Shown here: positions 11,418 to 23,968 of the stretch, piece after piece
Layout of the letters: each line of letters starts with the position of its first letter
How positions within the stretch are numbered: the stretch's first letter is position 1
NCBI GenBank assembly: GCA_009667805.1
Contig: CM019067.1
Coordinates: 242,765,721 to 242,829,720 of the forward strand
Length of the DNA stretch: 64,000 nt
Reading direction: 5' to 3'
From: Leptobrachium leishanense
Taxonomy: Eukaryota > Chordata > Amphibia > Anura > Megophryidae
Translations under genes and position numbers: made by a program
Notes under the pieces: model-generated
Told to the model about the DNA's origin: nothing
What the model saw: only the letters and a program-made list of their open reading frames with translations
Database searches by the model: none

Positions 11418-12316
11418 CAGGGTTATTCAAAGAAATTCGAAAAGTCACCGCACGTTCGGTGACTTTTCGTTCTCTTCAATACGGTTCCTTTTGCCGATCC
11501 CATTTTGGTAACCCTGCGGTGTATTCAGCAAACACCACAGGGTCCCCGAATTGCAGGGAAAAGCTGCCGCAAACCCGGCGAAAACTAACCGCAAAACCCA
11601 CCGAATGCACGCCGAAAACCAGCAAAAACATCTGGATTAACCTTCGAAAAACCCGAGCAGGAGCCGATCACACGCAGCGAAGCAGCCGAACAGGAGCCGA
11701 ATCACACAGAGCCGAAGCAGCTGAGACGCAGAGGAGGCAGTGAATAAATTAGCAAAACCGTTTGTATGAATCTGTGAAAATGAAACGCTCTTTGCAAAGA
11801 AACTACTGAGCGAAAATGTCTGACATTTACACAGGAGGTCCAGGGAATGATAATAAAGAGGGCTGTTACAGAAAAAATTTGTAAACTTAAAAATTTTTTT
11901 TAAAAAAAATCGGACTTCTAAAGAAAAAAAAAAAATTCAGAAAAATGGTTAAAGAGACTTTTTGCTGCAGAATTTTATAATGAACGGTTTATTAGATATT
12001 GAATTAAAACAGGAATATTTTTAACATTGAAGTCTATGGGATTCTCCTGAATAAATTTGCCGAAATAAACCACCGAATGGCAGGACATTAGGGGAACCTT
12101 TCACTGCTGGTTTGTGTTCTCTGAATAGCCGAAGCAGTGCTTTTTCATGGGGTTTTCACTGCCCTCGAACAGGCACCGTATGTGCAGGCAATTCGCCAGG
12201 ATTTGGCGAATTGCCTGCTCTCTGGATAGCCGAATGGCCAGGAAAGGCAACCGAACGCAGATTTTCAGCGTTCGGTTACCTTTCTCAAGCAATTCGGATC
12301 TCTTTGGATAACCCTG
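11418..12316. mobile_element. CAGGGTTATTCA-family element, 899 bp (copy A)
   Basis: The termini CAGGGTTATTCAAAGAAA and TCTCTTTGGATAACCCTG are inverted repeats, flanked by the 3-bp direct repeat TAT. Both ends carry subterminal foldbacks: AAAGTCACCGCACGTTCGGT followed by its complement GACTTTTC on the left, and GAACGCAGATTTTCAGCGTT on the right. It is largely alignable with 35421-36299, for example CAGGGAATGATAATA in both. No long open frame or recognisable transposase is present. The superfamily is not assigned; a 3-bp variable target duplication does not fit hAT. Confidence 0.82.
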
Positions 12317-12992
12317 TATATCTAGTGTATATTGACTTGGTGCATTAATATCTTTGCATTGTGATAGCCTTTTTTATGGAAATGCATAGAAATAATTACT
12401 GTAACCCACGTTTACACATAAATACAATATTACTCCATATTTCATATTCTGCGACCTTGTCCTTTAACGAAAAAGTTCTCCCCGGTATTAAATTAAATCC
12501 AAAATATCCAATTTGGAAAACATCTGCACCTTATTTTGTCTATATGGCTAATGTGGCATAGTTTTACCAAATTCACTTTTCAGTTCATTACTATTAAGTG
12601 CTTAATGAATGAATCCATTGTATGATCCCAGGGTTCACCCCGTTTGCCTCGTCCATAAAAAGCCTGGTGGTGATCAACAGTCACAATACACATGTTCTAT
12701 AAATGATGTTATTTTATATGTGTTCAAGATAAATAGCTTCAATGTAACAGTTTGGCTTTGTTTCAGTAGTGAGCAGAATTTTGCAGACAGTAAGGTCTAT
12801 AAAAGTAGAACGCCAGAAGATGTTTTGTACTATGTCTTCACATTCTCGATGTGCTGGTTACAATGTCTTCTTAGTGATAGCATCAAATAAATAAATTAAA
12901 TGAAAACACTGTGGGAAATATTGTGACAGAGCTGATAATAGGGAGTCACTAAGATGAAAAAATGGTGAGAGCCATTAGGCCTTAGCAGCTCC
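12317..12992. other. intronic DNA, nothing recognised
   Basis: Low-copy-looking sequence. The open frame at 12609-12890 has no recognisable product. Confidence 0.4.
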
Positions 12993-14435
12993 TTAACCCC
13001 ATAAGGACCACTGACGTACATACTACGTCCTGGGGAAAATTCCCCTTAAGGACCAAGGACATACTATGTACATCATGGTCATTTTAACCGCGCTACCCTC
13101 CCTATACTCACCTCTCTGGCCGGGGTCCACAGACGAATGGCTTCCTTGAAGCCAACCTGATGTTTTTATGAGCCCCAGCCGTCGCGATGATGTTATCGCC
13201 GTGCACAATGATGCAGGGACGTGCGGTCAGGGGTGGCAGGTGAGGCAGAGCCTCACCTGCCATTAAGGGCTGCAGCTGCAGTCTGCAGTGCACAGTCAAA
13301 CTCACCTGCTCCAGATTCCCCCACCGTCAGCTCCGTCCGTCTTCTGTGCGCCGTATTTTTTTCTTGCAGCCCTATGCAATTTGTGTAGTGGGACGCTATG
13401 CAAATCATGTAGACTGCCAAGAAGTGTGCAGCGCAGCACATCGGTTCAATAAGCAGACGTCCGAGCGCTGCCCACTTCCTGAACATTGCTTTCCCAGTGC
13501 CTCAGAGGCCCTGGGAGAACAATGGAATAGCTTGGACCAATAGGAAAGTGCTATTGGTCCAAGCCATTTAAAAAATGCCTGCATGAGTTGCATGCCTCCC
13601 ATGCATTGATTGGCGCAGGGCAGGTCCTGTCTAGCACAATCAGTGGGCGCGAGGCTGTACTCAGGGTGTGGCCTCAGTGTCACACTAGGCTGCCTGAAAT
13701 GGATGACACATAGATCCTGGGGAGCACAGAAAGCTGCCAGATTGTGGGGAGCACTGAACATCCAGATCCTGGAAAGCACTGAGAGCAGCCAGTTCCTGGG
13801 GAGCCCTGAGCAGCCTGTTCCTGGGGAGCCCTGAACCTGAACCTATGTAACCTGTGTATATCTGGCTCTGATACTAGCCAGTGCCTCACCAGCCACTGAC
13901 CTCACTGCACGTCACTGCAATGATGTCATTTTCAGGCTCCCCCGGTACCTGCAGGGGGACCCTGAAAGGGGAGGGTGTCCTTTGGACCACTCTCCCTCCC
14001 CAATGGCTGGAGCTAGAAAAAAATAGAAAGGTTCTCCCGCTGGAGAGGGCAGAGTCTGCCCTTTTCAGTGGTACCTCTCTGTAACCCCTTAGGTGCCGGA
14101 TCGCGATTCGTAGACGGAAGTGGTTGACATCTTGGATGTCAGCCAAGCCTCCGGGTCACCCACCCACCCACTGACGTTGTCGCCATATGTGCGAGGATGT
14201 CAGTTGGCCAATTAACCCCCTAGCTGCCAAGTGGAGCCTGATCATGGCCTTTCCAATGATATCAAACATGACTAGGTTTGATGTAAAAATAAAAAAAGTG
14301 TGTTTTTCTAAAAAAAGAATTGTCTGGGGGTATAATAAAACAGGACTTCAAATCATGTTTATACATGATGAGCATAAAACGGTCAAACCGAGTTCAGCAC
14401 ACAGAGGTAAAATGGCTGTGCAGTGAACGGGTTAA
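12993..14435. repeat. TTAACCCC-class interspersed repeat interrupted by a hAT
   Basis: It begins CCTTAACCCCATAAGGACCA and includes CCCCTTAAGGACC-like and TAACCCCTTAGGTGCC words (13041, 14083). It ends near GTGAACGGGTTAAAA at 14422. The same terminal motif forms the short MITE at 18104-18184. The exact ends are uncertain. The hAT at 13214-13917 lies inside it. Confidence 0.5.
13214..13917. mobile_element. non-autonomous hAT transposon, 704 bp
   Basis: The left end CAGGGACGTGCGGTCAGGGG and right end CACTGCACGTCACTG are imperfect inverted repeats. They are flanked by a perfect 8-bp target duplication CAATGATG (13206-13213 and 13918-13925). The left end also folds on itself (GCAGGTGAGGCAGAGCCTCACCTGC at 13229-13253, quoted here as a motif of 11-bp arms GCAGGTGAGGC/GCCTCACCTGC). 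There is no transposase. Confidence 0.93.
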
Positions 14436-15355
14436 AAAGCAAAACCATGTAAAAAATTAGGTAAATCCAATTTCAGGACAAAATTTCAGAACAATTTACC
14501 CGGGGTCTTTTTGGGGATTAAAGTTTGAAAACGTGTGTTTTTTCAATTTTGTCATCATATTTCATACTTTTATTATAGTAAATTATGTGATATGATGGAA
14601 GTAATGGTATCTTTAGAAAGTCCATTTAATTCCGAGAAAAACGGTATATAATATGTGTGGGTTCCATAAACTAGTAAGAGGAAAACTAGACCTAAACACA
14701 AACAGCACAGAAAAGTAAAAACAGCAGTGGGTGCTTTCGGACTGTCAATGATATTAACGTTTCGACTCGTAATCATAGGGAGCTACTAATGGATAGATAC
14801 TTACTGACAGAGCCCTGACAGAGCCGCCCGTCGCTAATATCCCATGGAGGGTTGTGCGAGACCTGTACAAGTTTGTGCATTTGAGAAAGAAGAACACCAG
14901 AGAAGTATATGTGTTCTTTCATTTTTCAGTCTACAGAATGAGGGTGGAAGTGGTTCACGCTGTCCATTCCACTGGATGAGATTTGAGTTCGGAATTTTTT
15001 TCATGCACTTTTTTGTATTAAATTATTTTACTAATGCAATTTCACATAACAGCAGTATTATTTTTTACAAATACAATTTATAGGTGAGAATAATGAGCGA
15101 TCTCAGAATCACTTATTTTCCTTTGTCTGCCTCCTCGTTAACCCTTCTACTCAACGTATAGGAAGCATTAATGTACATTAGGCAACTGTAATAGCTGAGC
15201 CACAACTGGTGTTTGCGACTCGGCTGTAAAGGCAAGGAAGCTGTTACCATTAACAAGTTTTACTCAGCATCTGGTGCTAATGGCTCATGTTGAATTGGGT
15301 CCTGTACTTAGCTGGTGAAACAGGACTCCACTAATTTATATTGAGCCTAGGGGCT
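14436..15355. other. intronic DNA with possible repeat content
   Basis: Part of 14436-14830 may belong to the preceding TTAACCCC repeat, but no second end could be defined. The remainder is not recognised. Confidence 0.35.
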
Positions 15356-15500
15356 GGTTAAAAAAGTTGAGAGCAACTAAAAACTTTTGGAAGCTAGGCA
15401 AGGATTTTTGTAGAGCAAAAATCTAGAAGCCAAGGGTTCAGTATTGTACAGGCCAGTGGCTACATAGCCCCTGGATTTGTCAAGTGCTTTCATTAAACAT
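15356..15500. repeat. old interspersed repeat (GCCAGTGGCTACAT type)
   Basis: GCCAGTGGCTACATAGCCCC followed by TGGATTTGTCAAGTGCTT matches GCCAGTGGCTCCATGTTCC and TGGATTTGTCAAGTGCTG at 24930-24975. Preceding words such as GAAGCTAGGCAAGG and GTAGAGC are also loosely shared. The class is unknown. Confidence 0.55.
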
Positions 15501-15630
15501 TTGTGTTAAGTTGATGGCCAGGTTTCAAATTTCCGAGAAAATGTGACTTAAGAAAATGATATTGATGGGCTAGAATTTGTAACCAGGATGATCAATCAAA
15601 GGCAGAAATGGAAAGCGCAGCAGACACAAT

Positions 15631-15812
15631 CAGGGTTATTCAGAGAGCGGTGAAAAGCAGGAGAATGACTGGAGAATGGAAAATTCGAGGTCAAAATAGC
15701 CGATTTGGAAAGTGAGATGAATGGGAGAATTTTTCTGGTTTGGATATTTTGACCTAGAATTTTCCATTCTCCAGTCATTCTCTTGCTTTTCACCTCTCTT
15801 TGAATAACCCTG
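15631..15812. mobile_element. CAGGGTTATTCA palindromic MITE, 182 bp
   Basis: The whole element is a long inverted repeat. It starts CAGGGTTATTCAGAGAG and ends CTCTCTTTGAATAACCCTG, with arms containing GAGAATGACTGGAGAATGGA and its complement. A 3-bp direct repeat AAT flanks it. The body (TTGGAAAGTGA...GGGAGAATTTTTCTGG) matches the MITEs at 28362-28544 and 29213-29823. Confidence 0.9.
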
Positions 15813-16739
15813 AATGATGATGGTACTTAAAAGATAAAGTAAGGTACATGATTCAAGCACAGCTTGTATTCTGTTGTCCAGCAATCTGTTAACACTTACT
15901 TGACATAGAGTGCTTTGCAAAGTATAGTAGCCTGCAGACGTGGCACATTTTATGCCTAATGAGGGTTGTTAACCCATGCAACCCAGTGCTTAATGAATTA
16001 ACCTCTATATTCTTTTAGCACAGTCACAAAGGAGTTTATTCCCTAAACTGCGAGATGAGGTGAAATGACAAGAAAGTTGTGAAACCAAAGCCATCATAAC
16101 CGATTAAAAAACCAAAAAAATCAGTTCTGCATGTTAAGTAGAGTACACAATGAGCATATTTTTCAGACGTAGTAGGGCTAATAGGGTTAAACTGAGTTAC
16201 TGATTTAAAGAAAAAGTGTGAAATGTCAGATTGGAACCATTGAGACAAAACTTTGTTCAATAGTTACAGAATGTGAGACAGTTATGTTTAGTGAGATTTT
16301 TTTCATTTATTGTGTTTTTGCAGATTTTTCTTCTGACAGCGATAAACTGTACTTTTACCAAGAGCTGGTATTAACATTGTTAGATCATTTTCTATACCTC
16401 ATACTAGCTTGTATTTCTACTTATACAATGAAAAATGGTATAACAGTTTATGCCCATCTTTTGTACAGCTTCAAAAACAAGCTGAAGCCGTCTAGTGGTG
16501 GTGGGAGTTATAGTCCAGATGTCCCGGAGAGATATCATTTGGCCATAACTGGATTGCAGAGAACTGCTGTCCTTCCCTGGGATAGACTCATATGCCGACT
16601 TCAGTGGTTGTGATTTAATGATGGAGACGAGTTTCCTTAGTAAACCAAATTTAGAGTACTGGAATGCTTATCTTATATCCAGACCTTGAACATAAAAGGC
16701 ATTTTATACCATCAATTGTTCATTTAATGAGCAATTGCA
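15813..16739. other. intronic DNA, nothing recognised
   Basis: It includes a 131-codon open frame at 16218-16613 with no recognisable product. Confidence 0.4.
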
Positions 16740-17780
16740 GAGTACAGGACGGCTAAGGGATTGAGCTACACGCACCATTATTGCAAGAAGTATTTCGAAA
16801 TACCAGAAATAGGACGTAAGCTCTGATCAGGGAGAGTGTGAGCACAATTACCTTCTTTTCAAATCCTTCTGTGACACTGCGGGAGGAAAAAGGACTTTGA
16901 AACTTGAAAGGAAAGAGCTAGCTTTCAACCTCAAAAGCTAGGAGGAAAGGGCTCTGAAATTTGCTCAGTATTCCCAATTCACCATTAGCCTGTTTCTTCC
17001 TTTAGCCTCAAGGCATTCTCCGCTTTTTGAAAAGATGTTAAGAAATTCAGTCACAATAGAGAGCCTAGTTTTGAACATGTTTCACTCGGTCCATTGAGGT
17101 CTGGTCTTCAGCCTTTGTGTGGGGTGAATTGAGCTGAGCAGCTCTCTGGCTGGGGAGAGGTGAATGAGCAGTCTCTGTGCAGTCGCAAAATTTGGCAAAG
17201 AACACCCCCCCCTTTCCATATAAAATATGCATTCCTGTACAGCGCTTCGACAGGTGATAGGTGGATCCAAACATGTGCTCAAGTCAACATCTATGAAGTG
17301 GGTCGATGGAGAAAGCTAGAAAAGTTTGTTTTTTTGTGTAGCAGTTAACTTCTCTTGTGAATGTTTTACCGAAGAGATACAACAAATGCAACAAACGTAA
17401 ACATCATCTACTGGAGAAAATGAAAAATGATAAAAAGAACAAAAAAAAGCAAAACAAACGCCCTACTTATCAAACTTATCTTGCTTCTGCCAAGCCAGTC
17501 GTAAATGGGTGACATGAGCATGATTTAATGATTAGCCGACTGACCCCTAAACTATAGAGACCATTGAATGGGGAGAGTTCAGTGGCAGGAACTCTGGAAG
17601 AATACTAATGAGATTGTTAAATTTAGCATGGCACCAACCCCTCTTAATTCCTCTAATGGGGAAGGCATTGCTTCTGAGGGAGCTGGAGAGAGAGTAACGA
17701 GAAAGTACTCTGAAAAGCTGCGCAGCTAGAAAGTGTTATTGAGGGAATTAACTCTCATACGGTGAGCCACGTTGGGTTTG
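16740..17780. promoter_or_regulatory. candidate conserved intronic region (possibly two enhancers)
   Basis: Two non-repetitive blocks, 16840-17090 and 17460-17780, show balanced composition and motif-rich sequence unlike the repeats around them. Examples are CATTAGCCTGTTTCTTCC near 16982, GATTTAATGATTAGCCGACT near 17521 and CTAATGAGATTG near 17606. A run of C at 17206-17212 marks simple sequence between them. No alignment could be made. Confidence 0.3.
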
Positions 17781-18103
17781 GGACCGTCTTGTGAGTATTG
17801 GACTTCTTTTTTAGGACAGATGGTGTTTCTTTATTACACGGTTGAAAAATAGTGTTGGGCGAGCATCTTAATGTATACCAGGGCATATCTCTTCCATTAC
17901 ATTTCATGTAACGGAGATTGTGTGCCAAAAATCTGGCGTGGTCACACTTTTACAAAATTTGGGGCGGATACACGCTTTTTTTCCCCTTCAGATAATCCAT
18001 TCACTGCTGGGAGGCTCTTCAATACAGTTCAGGAAAAGTGTTACATTTGCAACCAGCATTAAGACGTTTTCTTCAAACACATACATTTGTGCACATGTAC
18101 TTT

Positions 18104-18184
18104 TTAACCCCTTAAGGACCAAGGGTCTTTAAAGACAATGCATTTATGACGGAACAGTTCCGTCATTGGTTTTTAAGGGGTTAA
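18104..18184. mobile_element. TTAACCCCTTAA palindromic MITE, 81 bp
   Basis: It starts TTAACCCCTTAAGGACCAA and ends TTTTTAAGGGGTTAA. An inner hairpin TGACGGAACAGTTCCGTCA lies at 18147-18165. A complete short copy of the family whose motif occurs at 12993-14435. Confidence 0.82.
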
Positions 18185-18959
18185 ATTGTTTCACAGTTTA
18201 TCTCTGCAGTTTGTAGCATTGCATTTTTTACAGCTATATCAGTTTGTTCGTAATTATTTTTCACGCAGCAAATATGTTGTGAAATATATACTTTTTTTCT
18301 GAAATACATTCTTTTTTATGTTAATGATTTGAGGAGATTTTCAAATAGATAATTTGTATAACTTTTAGTTTCATAAACATGAAAGTTTTATATGGAAGCC
18401 AGATAAACTCATATAAGGCGAAAGCATTAAATAAAAAGAAAAGCGTAGTAAATAGTGTCAACTGCGAACAGCAATGCGAACAGCATTCTTTGAAATTTGT
18501 TGTTCTGTTTTCTTTTTCTTTTGCTATAACTTTACAAAGTAATAAAAAATACTGGAATTATAAATTTGATCAGTACGTCTGTTTGAACATAAAGAATTTT
18601 ACTAATGCTGCCAAATAATATGTATATAAAAAATAAATTGAAAAAAAAATGGTTTATTATATATGTTATATATTTGTTTTAAAGAGAAGATAATTAATTT
18701 TTCATAGCAAAATAAGTTAATATTTTTTTTATTTGTGTGCTTATTTAGGAATGTATAAATATATATGTGTGTGTGTTTCTATTCCAACCAAATTCTGTCT
18801 CTCATTGTATTATCTATGTTGTCTGTTTGATGCATCCTTTTCTTGATGTGTTGATGCTTACACGTCTGAAGCTTTCTCAGCTGTGCCTCCAAGGTGTATT
18901 TTTAAATAATAACTATATAAATAAAAAAACGAAAACTTAATATTTAATGTAAACTATGA
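18185..18959. other. very AT-rich intronic DNA
   Basis: Contains runs such as TATATATGTGTGTGTG near 18760 and A/T homopolymers. The frame at 18379-18618 has no recognisable product. Confidence 0.45.
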
Positions 18960-19480
18960 GTCATTCATCTGAGAAGACCATTTTACACATCGGATGTTTC
19001 TTTTGCCTTTTGAGCTGTCTGCTGAGGAAAAAAAAAAACTCGACAAGCAGTAACAGTTGTCTTGTGTTTGGCTGTCGAAATCCTTTGGCAGATGCTGCAG
19101 GAGAAGTGGGCTGTTTGCTTACATTTTTGCAATAGACTCCCACTTGTTGCCATGGTGGACAGTATGTTTCTGTCAATAATTTGGCTTGGCGCAGGCTGTC
19201 TACACATCCTCTTAAAAACCTTATTGAACAATTCAGTTCAACAGAACAAGATTAGGCAGCTTTCGTCTTTGGCCAGCTGAAGTGGTTGCAGCACTTAGAG
19301 AGCAGGCAGAATTATTGCAGGGAAGTCTCTCGTCTCTGCTTGCACAGAGAAAGAAAGGTCTTGCAAATCCCTTGGCTATTTGTATTCTGGAGTGCGTGTA
19401 CTGTCAAGTTTATATCTGCCTCTTTCAAAAAGCAACTGTGTGATGCAGGAGGACACGAGGTAACCGCTTAACATAATGTT
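18960..19480. promoter_or_regulatory. candidate conserved intronic enhancer
   Basis: This is a long non-repetitive block with motifs such as CAGTAACAGTTGTC near 19048, CTTTGGCAGATGCTGCAGG near 19083, CTGTCAATAATTTGG (19170) and TACTGTCAAGTTTATA (19399). Neighbouring sequence is far more AT-rich. Inferred from composition and gene context only. Confidence 0.38.
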
Positions 19481-20388
19481 TGTCTGTCGGAATTCTACGC
19501 CAATCGACAGAAATTCACATCTGTGGCACAGAGGCGTATAATAGGTTTTTCAACAATAATATCCAGATGAGGCAAAGAAAGGGGGTGAAGCTGTGCGCAT
19601 AAAGTGCTTATACAATAAAAAAAAGTTCCACTTGAAAATTTCAACTCATAGGCTCTTATTTTCTTTTCCATTTTAATATGATCTTCTGTGACACTGGATT
19701 ACATTTTGTTTTAAAATACGATATGACATGATTGACTAAAGAATGTAGTTATACGTGAATTTTTTTTTGTAATCCTTCTTATAACAAACATACCAGTGAC
19801 GCATTGTAGAAAAATGGCCTCCACACCCTTTCTGGGGAGGAAAGGTGTGAAGATTGATATATTTTATTTTGCCTTTTTCCTAATTTTATACTGATTTGTA
19901 AATATCTCTCACCTCTCATGCTATTGTTAGTTACATTATAAGGCGCACTGTATAACATATTTAGGTATATGTATAACAGGAGGGAACACTCGCAGGTGTG
20001 TCAAATAGTGTAAATATAATATATGCACTTCCATGTATGGATGCATTGCTATTAATTTAATTTACAATTTAGTTCTTTTCAGAAACGTAAATTTTAAAAA
20101 AGCGACCATTTTGAATTCAGTAGCATCTTGCCAATTCCTGAATTGTTTTCTGGTTTTCTCACATCCATTAAACAGAGTGAAACATTAATTTAATTAGCCA
20201 TTGTATGTTTAAATTAAGTATACAATATTAATATATCTATATATTTGTTTAATTCCCATTATTTTATTTTTCTTTCCCTTTTGTTTTTATAAAGTAGACT
20301 TTTTTGACATAGAATTTTTTTATGAGTTACAACTTTTATTCATAATAGAAAATAATTTACAAAAGTAGATGTAATCCCAAAAATTATG
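19481..20388. other. AT-rich intronic DNA
   Basis: No recognised repeat or coding content. Confidence 0.45.
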
Positions 20389-20516
20389 AGCTAGGTTCCA
20401 AGTCAGGTGTAAACCAGAGCTGCTGTAAACTTACCAGAGTTATTGTAATCTATGTACATTTACAACAACTCTAGATATGTTCCAGATATGTTTACACAAG
20501 GCTTGGAATCTAGCCC
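20389..20516. mobile_element. palindromic MITE, about 128 bp
   Basis: GCTAGGTTCCAAGTCAGGTG on the left pairs with CAAGGCTTGGAATCTAGCC on the right, and inner parts GTAAAC.AGAG / CTCT.GTTTAC also pair. It resembles the GGGCCATATTACA hairpin at 47791-47925 in its AACCAGAGC core. Confidence 0.65.
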
Positions 20517-21289
20517 TAATAGTTTAACCAGTGGGAAAAGTGATTGATACAATGTATTCTACATATATAAAATGTCACTGGACCAAAAACCAGGATTGCC
20601 CCTATAATTAAGCAAAATAGGTGGTCACCTAAGGTGTCACTCAAGCTGGGGCCTCACATGATGAAATTTGAATGGAATGTCAGTATATTCCTAGCATTTA
20701 TGTGCATACTGACATTTTATACACTATTGCACTCCATCATTCACATACACCCATCTACCAACAGAGCTGTATGAACCCTCTTAATATTTGTTTGTATAAG
20801 AAGAGATGCTTCATATTATCATGTTATTTTCATTTAGAGGTATTATCCCCTCATACAGATATTTATTTATATTCAATTGGAATTTTTTGCAAGCAGCATC
20901 ACTAATAATTTCATTATGGCCTTAACAAATATCCACAAGCAGGATATCTGACCATTTTCATTAACTATCTTTATCACTTTTACTGTATTTGATGCAAAGG
21001 CTATCTGCCTGTATGCTGATAATGCAGACCCTGTGTGAAATTGCGCAAGAAAAGCGACACCAACTAGAGTTTAGAACCTTTCATCGTAGCAGTATTTCTG
21101 TGAAGGATAAACAAATACAGAAAAACTTAAAATTGAGTAAATTTGCAATCATATAACTTTATTCGAATAATATTATTTATGCAAAATTGCTATTTTTCCT
21201 ATATTTACGTGTTAACTACACATACCATGTTTCAAACAAATATTATGACGATTGTTAAAAAAATACTTGGCTGTGGAAGGTTTAAGAAA
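20517..21289. other. intronic DNA, nothing firm
   Basis: A short stretch at 20580-20660 (GGTGGTCACCTAAGGTGTCA) looks like a degraded transposon end but lacks a partner. Confidence 0.35.
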
Positions 21290-21470
21290 CCCAAATATCC
21301 ATTTAGTTAGAAACAACTTCCCTCCTGTTTTCCAGCTTCTGCATTGCGTTAGCAATCAAACGAATCCATGGCCAATCTCCCATTCAATTCTGCGAGCCTG
21401 CTAAGCATATCCAAATGTTATATTACGACCACAATAGTTTTAAACTGGAATACAAAGAATTTCATGGAAA
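21290..21470. promoter_or_regulatory. candidate conserved intronic element
   Basis: This non-repetitive, mixed-composition block includes CTTCTGCATTGCGTTAGCAA near 21334, CAATCAAACGAATCCATGG near 21354 and CTAAGCATATCCAAATG near 21401. Confidence 0.3.
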
Positions 21471-22583
21471 GAGAGCTCAACTGTTGTATTTCTAGAAATA
21501 TATAAAATGTCTAGTGAAGAAGTCTGATTGGTCACCATCAGGGGTCGACAGTCCATGATATGTTCAGGGGCCCAGTGGCTCCTGCGGGCCCTGGTACAGC
21601 AAGATTCCTAAAACTTTGCCGGTGGGCCATGGCATTTTGGGTACGGTAAGAGCACTCTAACTCCTCACTGAGGGAGTGATTATTATGGTTTTCACCCAGT
21701 AGAGGTGCACTGCGAATGCTCTCCCTCCAAGGAACACATCTTATCCCCTTGCTGTACCACCCAGGGATATATGGGCAGTGGAGGGAAGGACAGCTCTGAC
21801 CAGTGGGTCAAAAAGGCTCCCCAGGATTTTTGACAGCATCCCAGATCTTGAATATATTCCAATTCTTTGAATACTGTAGAACATATCAGTTGAAGTTGGA
21901 TTTTCATCCAGTTTTTCAAATGTACATGCTTGTGTTTAACAAGGTTGGTTGTAATGGTTCTTACCTGTATACACAAACCTCTTGAAATTCATGATTTTCT
22001 TGTAGTCAAAATATTTCAATAGAATTATATTTTATGTATATACCACAGGCATTTTTCTTAGCTGTGTGCAATGGAAAAGCATAGAAAATATGATCTATTA
22101 AAGCAGAAATGCCCAGACGCCATGACCATCAACACTCTCACTCTTTATATACTTTCCACTGAAAAGTTACGGGGTAAAGTTAAATGGCATAATTTTGGGA
22201 AATTAGATGTTTCCAGTCTTTTGTGCACAGTTGGCATGGGTTTTTGTAAAGATACTTTGCTCTAGGGAAATGTAATAAAGCTTATTTAAAAAAAAAATCA
22301 ATTCACTCGTTAAGTCTGCCACAAAACTGTTTAGTTGGAGTGGAACTAGGAATTTCCATGACTTCATCCCCCAATTAAAGGATGATATTTGTGATGTTGT
22401 GATAATACAGCAGCATTCCGAATTATGGCTTTCAATCAAATCCCTCAAAAAGAATTAATCACAGTCTTGTGACTCACAATTCTGACAGAGGCTGGTTAGC
22501 TGTCCTAATTCAACTGTAGAATATCCAAACTTTTAAGCTTTCATCCCTTGGGGAAAGCAAGGGACAGACTTACATATACTTTA
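21471..22583. other. intronic DNA with unclassified repeat-like stretch
   Basis: 21535-21830 has repeat-like GC-richer text (GGGGCCCAGTGGCTCCTGCG) of unknown class. The rest is not recognised. Confidence 0.35.
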
Positions 22584-23073
22584 TGCACTGCCTGGCCAAA
22601 AAAAAGTCACCATCTCCCATACAATCTTGTTATGATCTGGGGTTGCTTCAGTTGGTAGGGTCTAGGTTCAGCAATGGTATGTGCTCATAAAATGAGGTCA
22701 GCTGAATCCCTGAATATACTGAATGAGCAGGTTTTTCCTTCAATGTTTTTTTTCTTCCCTGACAGCCTGGGCATATTCCAAGTTGTCAATGCCAGGTTTC
22801 ATCAGGTTCAAATTTTGCAAGAGTGGTCAAAGAGTCCAGACGTTAACCACATTGGGGATCTTTGGGATGTCCTGGAATGTTATGAAACGGTTTTACTTTC
22901 ATTCTTAATACAAGATCTTGGCGACAAATTATTTAAAGTTTGGACGGAAATAAATGTTGTGACATTGCATGAGCTGAATGAAACAATGCCACAACGAATG
23001 CGTATCGTAATCAAAGCAAAAGGTAGTCCAACGAAATATTAGAATGTGTGACTTTTTGTTGCCAGCCAGTGCA
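22584..23073 (+). mobile_element. Tc1/mariner transposon remnant, internally deleted
   Basis: The left end TGCACTGCCTGGCCAAAAA and the right end TTGTTGCCAGCCAGTGCA are inverted, with a TA in front and a degenerate TG behind. A decayed transposase C-terminus reads SPDVNHIGDLWDVLE, which corresponds to the family's SPDxNPIExLWDxLE block around the third catalytic Asp/Glu. The element is about 490 bp instead of about 1.6 kb, so most of the gene is missing. Non-functional. Confidence 0.88.
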
Positions 23074-23098
23074 TGTAACACATAAAGTGGTACTAAAA

Positions 23099-23210
23099 TG
23101 GCGAATTGCATGCTCTCTGGATAGCCGAATGGCCAAGAAAGGTAACCGAATGCTGATTTTCAGTGTTCGGTTCCTTTCGGCAGCCAATCGGATCTCTTTG
23201 AATAACCCTG
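23099..23210. mobile_element. CAGGGTTATTCA element, right-end fragment
   Basis: It carries TGGATAGCCGAATGGCCAAG, the hairpin around GAATGCTGATTTTCAGTGTT and the terminus TCTCTTTGAATAACCCTG. It is nearly the same as the right ends at 12316 and 36299. Confidence 0.85.
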
Positions 23211-23968
23211 TATGACTGTATGAGTCAAGTCGCTAATATAGTAGTCCACTCATACTAGAGGCAGTAATAGGGAGCAACTCAATGATAACGGCTCGTATCA
23301 CATTCTGTCATTATTGGCTCCCTATTAATGATTCACCCGGAAAAGGCCCCTGGTGTTAAATAACTGAGCTTCAGAAAAAATTAGAAGAATTTAGATTCTA
23401 GCATTTCCAAGTTACATTTGTGCAGTTAGATGCAGGAAAATGATACTTTCCCAAGGTCAATGGGTGTCTGGTCTTGCTCATCTTTCCTCTCTATGTGATG
23501 TATACATCTACTGACTTTTATTAAACTGCAAGAAACTTTGTGTCTGTATGTTTGTGTATATTTTCTCTATAATTTATCCTCTTCCTTATGTGGTGTCCCA
23601 GCTGTTAATGCTTACAGCTTCTTTCTGTTGGAGCTCTAAAATGTTTGCAAAGCTGAGCCCCGCCGTACAGATTGATATAGCCAATTTACCCAAGATACCC
23701 TTTGGAAATAACACATATGTAATCCTTAAAAACTGCGAATAATTAGCCTTACATTTTTTTGCATTTCTTAATTGCAAAGTTTAACACTGACCCCCAACCA
23801 CAGAGCTGGTCAGCATGGAGGTTTTCCGCAGGATTGGTCATTTTATGGAGAATTCGTTAGTTTTAAATTTGGGTAAAAAAGTAGCGTGCCTAGTTAGTTT
23901 CCAAAACTAGCAATAATTTCATTTTTAATCATTGCTTCTATTCTTTACAACTTAAGACATAAAAACTC
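23211..23968. other. intronic DNA, nothing recognised
   Basis: Low-copy-looking. Contains an imperfect inverted pair around 23247-23325 (AGTAATAGGGAGC and GGCTCCCTATTA). Confidence 0.4.

Noticed and set aside
15631..15812. Possible microRNA precursor hairpin
   Set aside because: The long hairpin is the whole palindromic MITE, with family copies at 28362 and 29213; nothing indicates processing.
16218..16613. 131-codon open frame
   Set aside because: No recognisable domain, no splice sites and AT-rich composition; consistent with chance.
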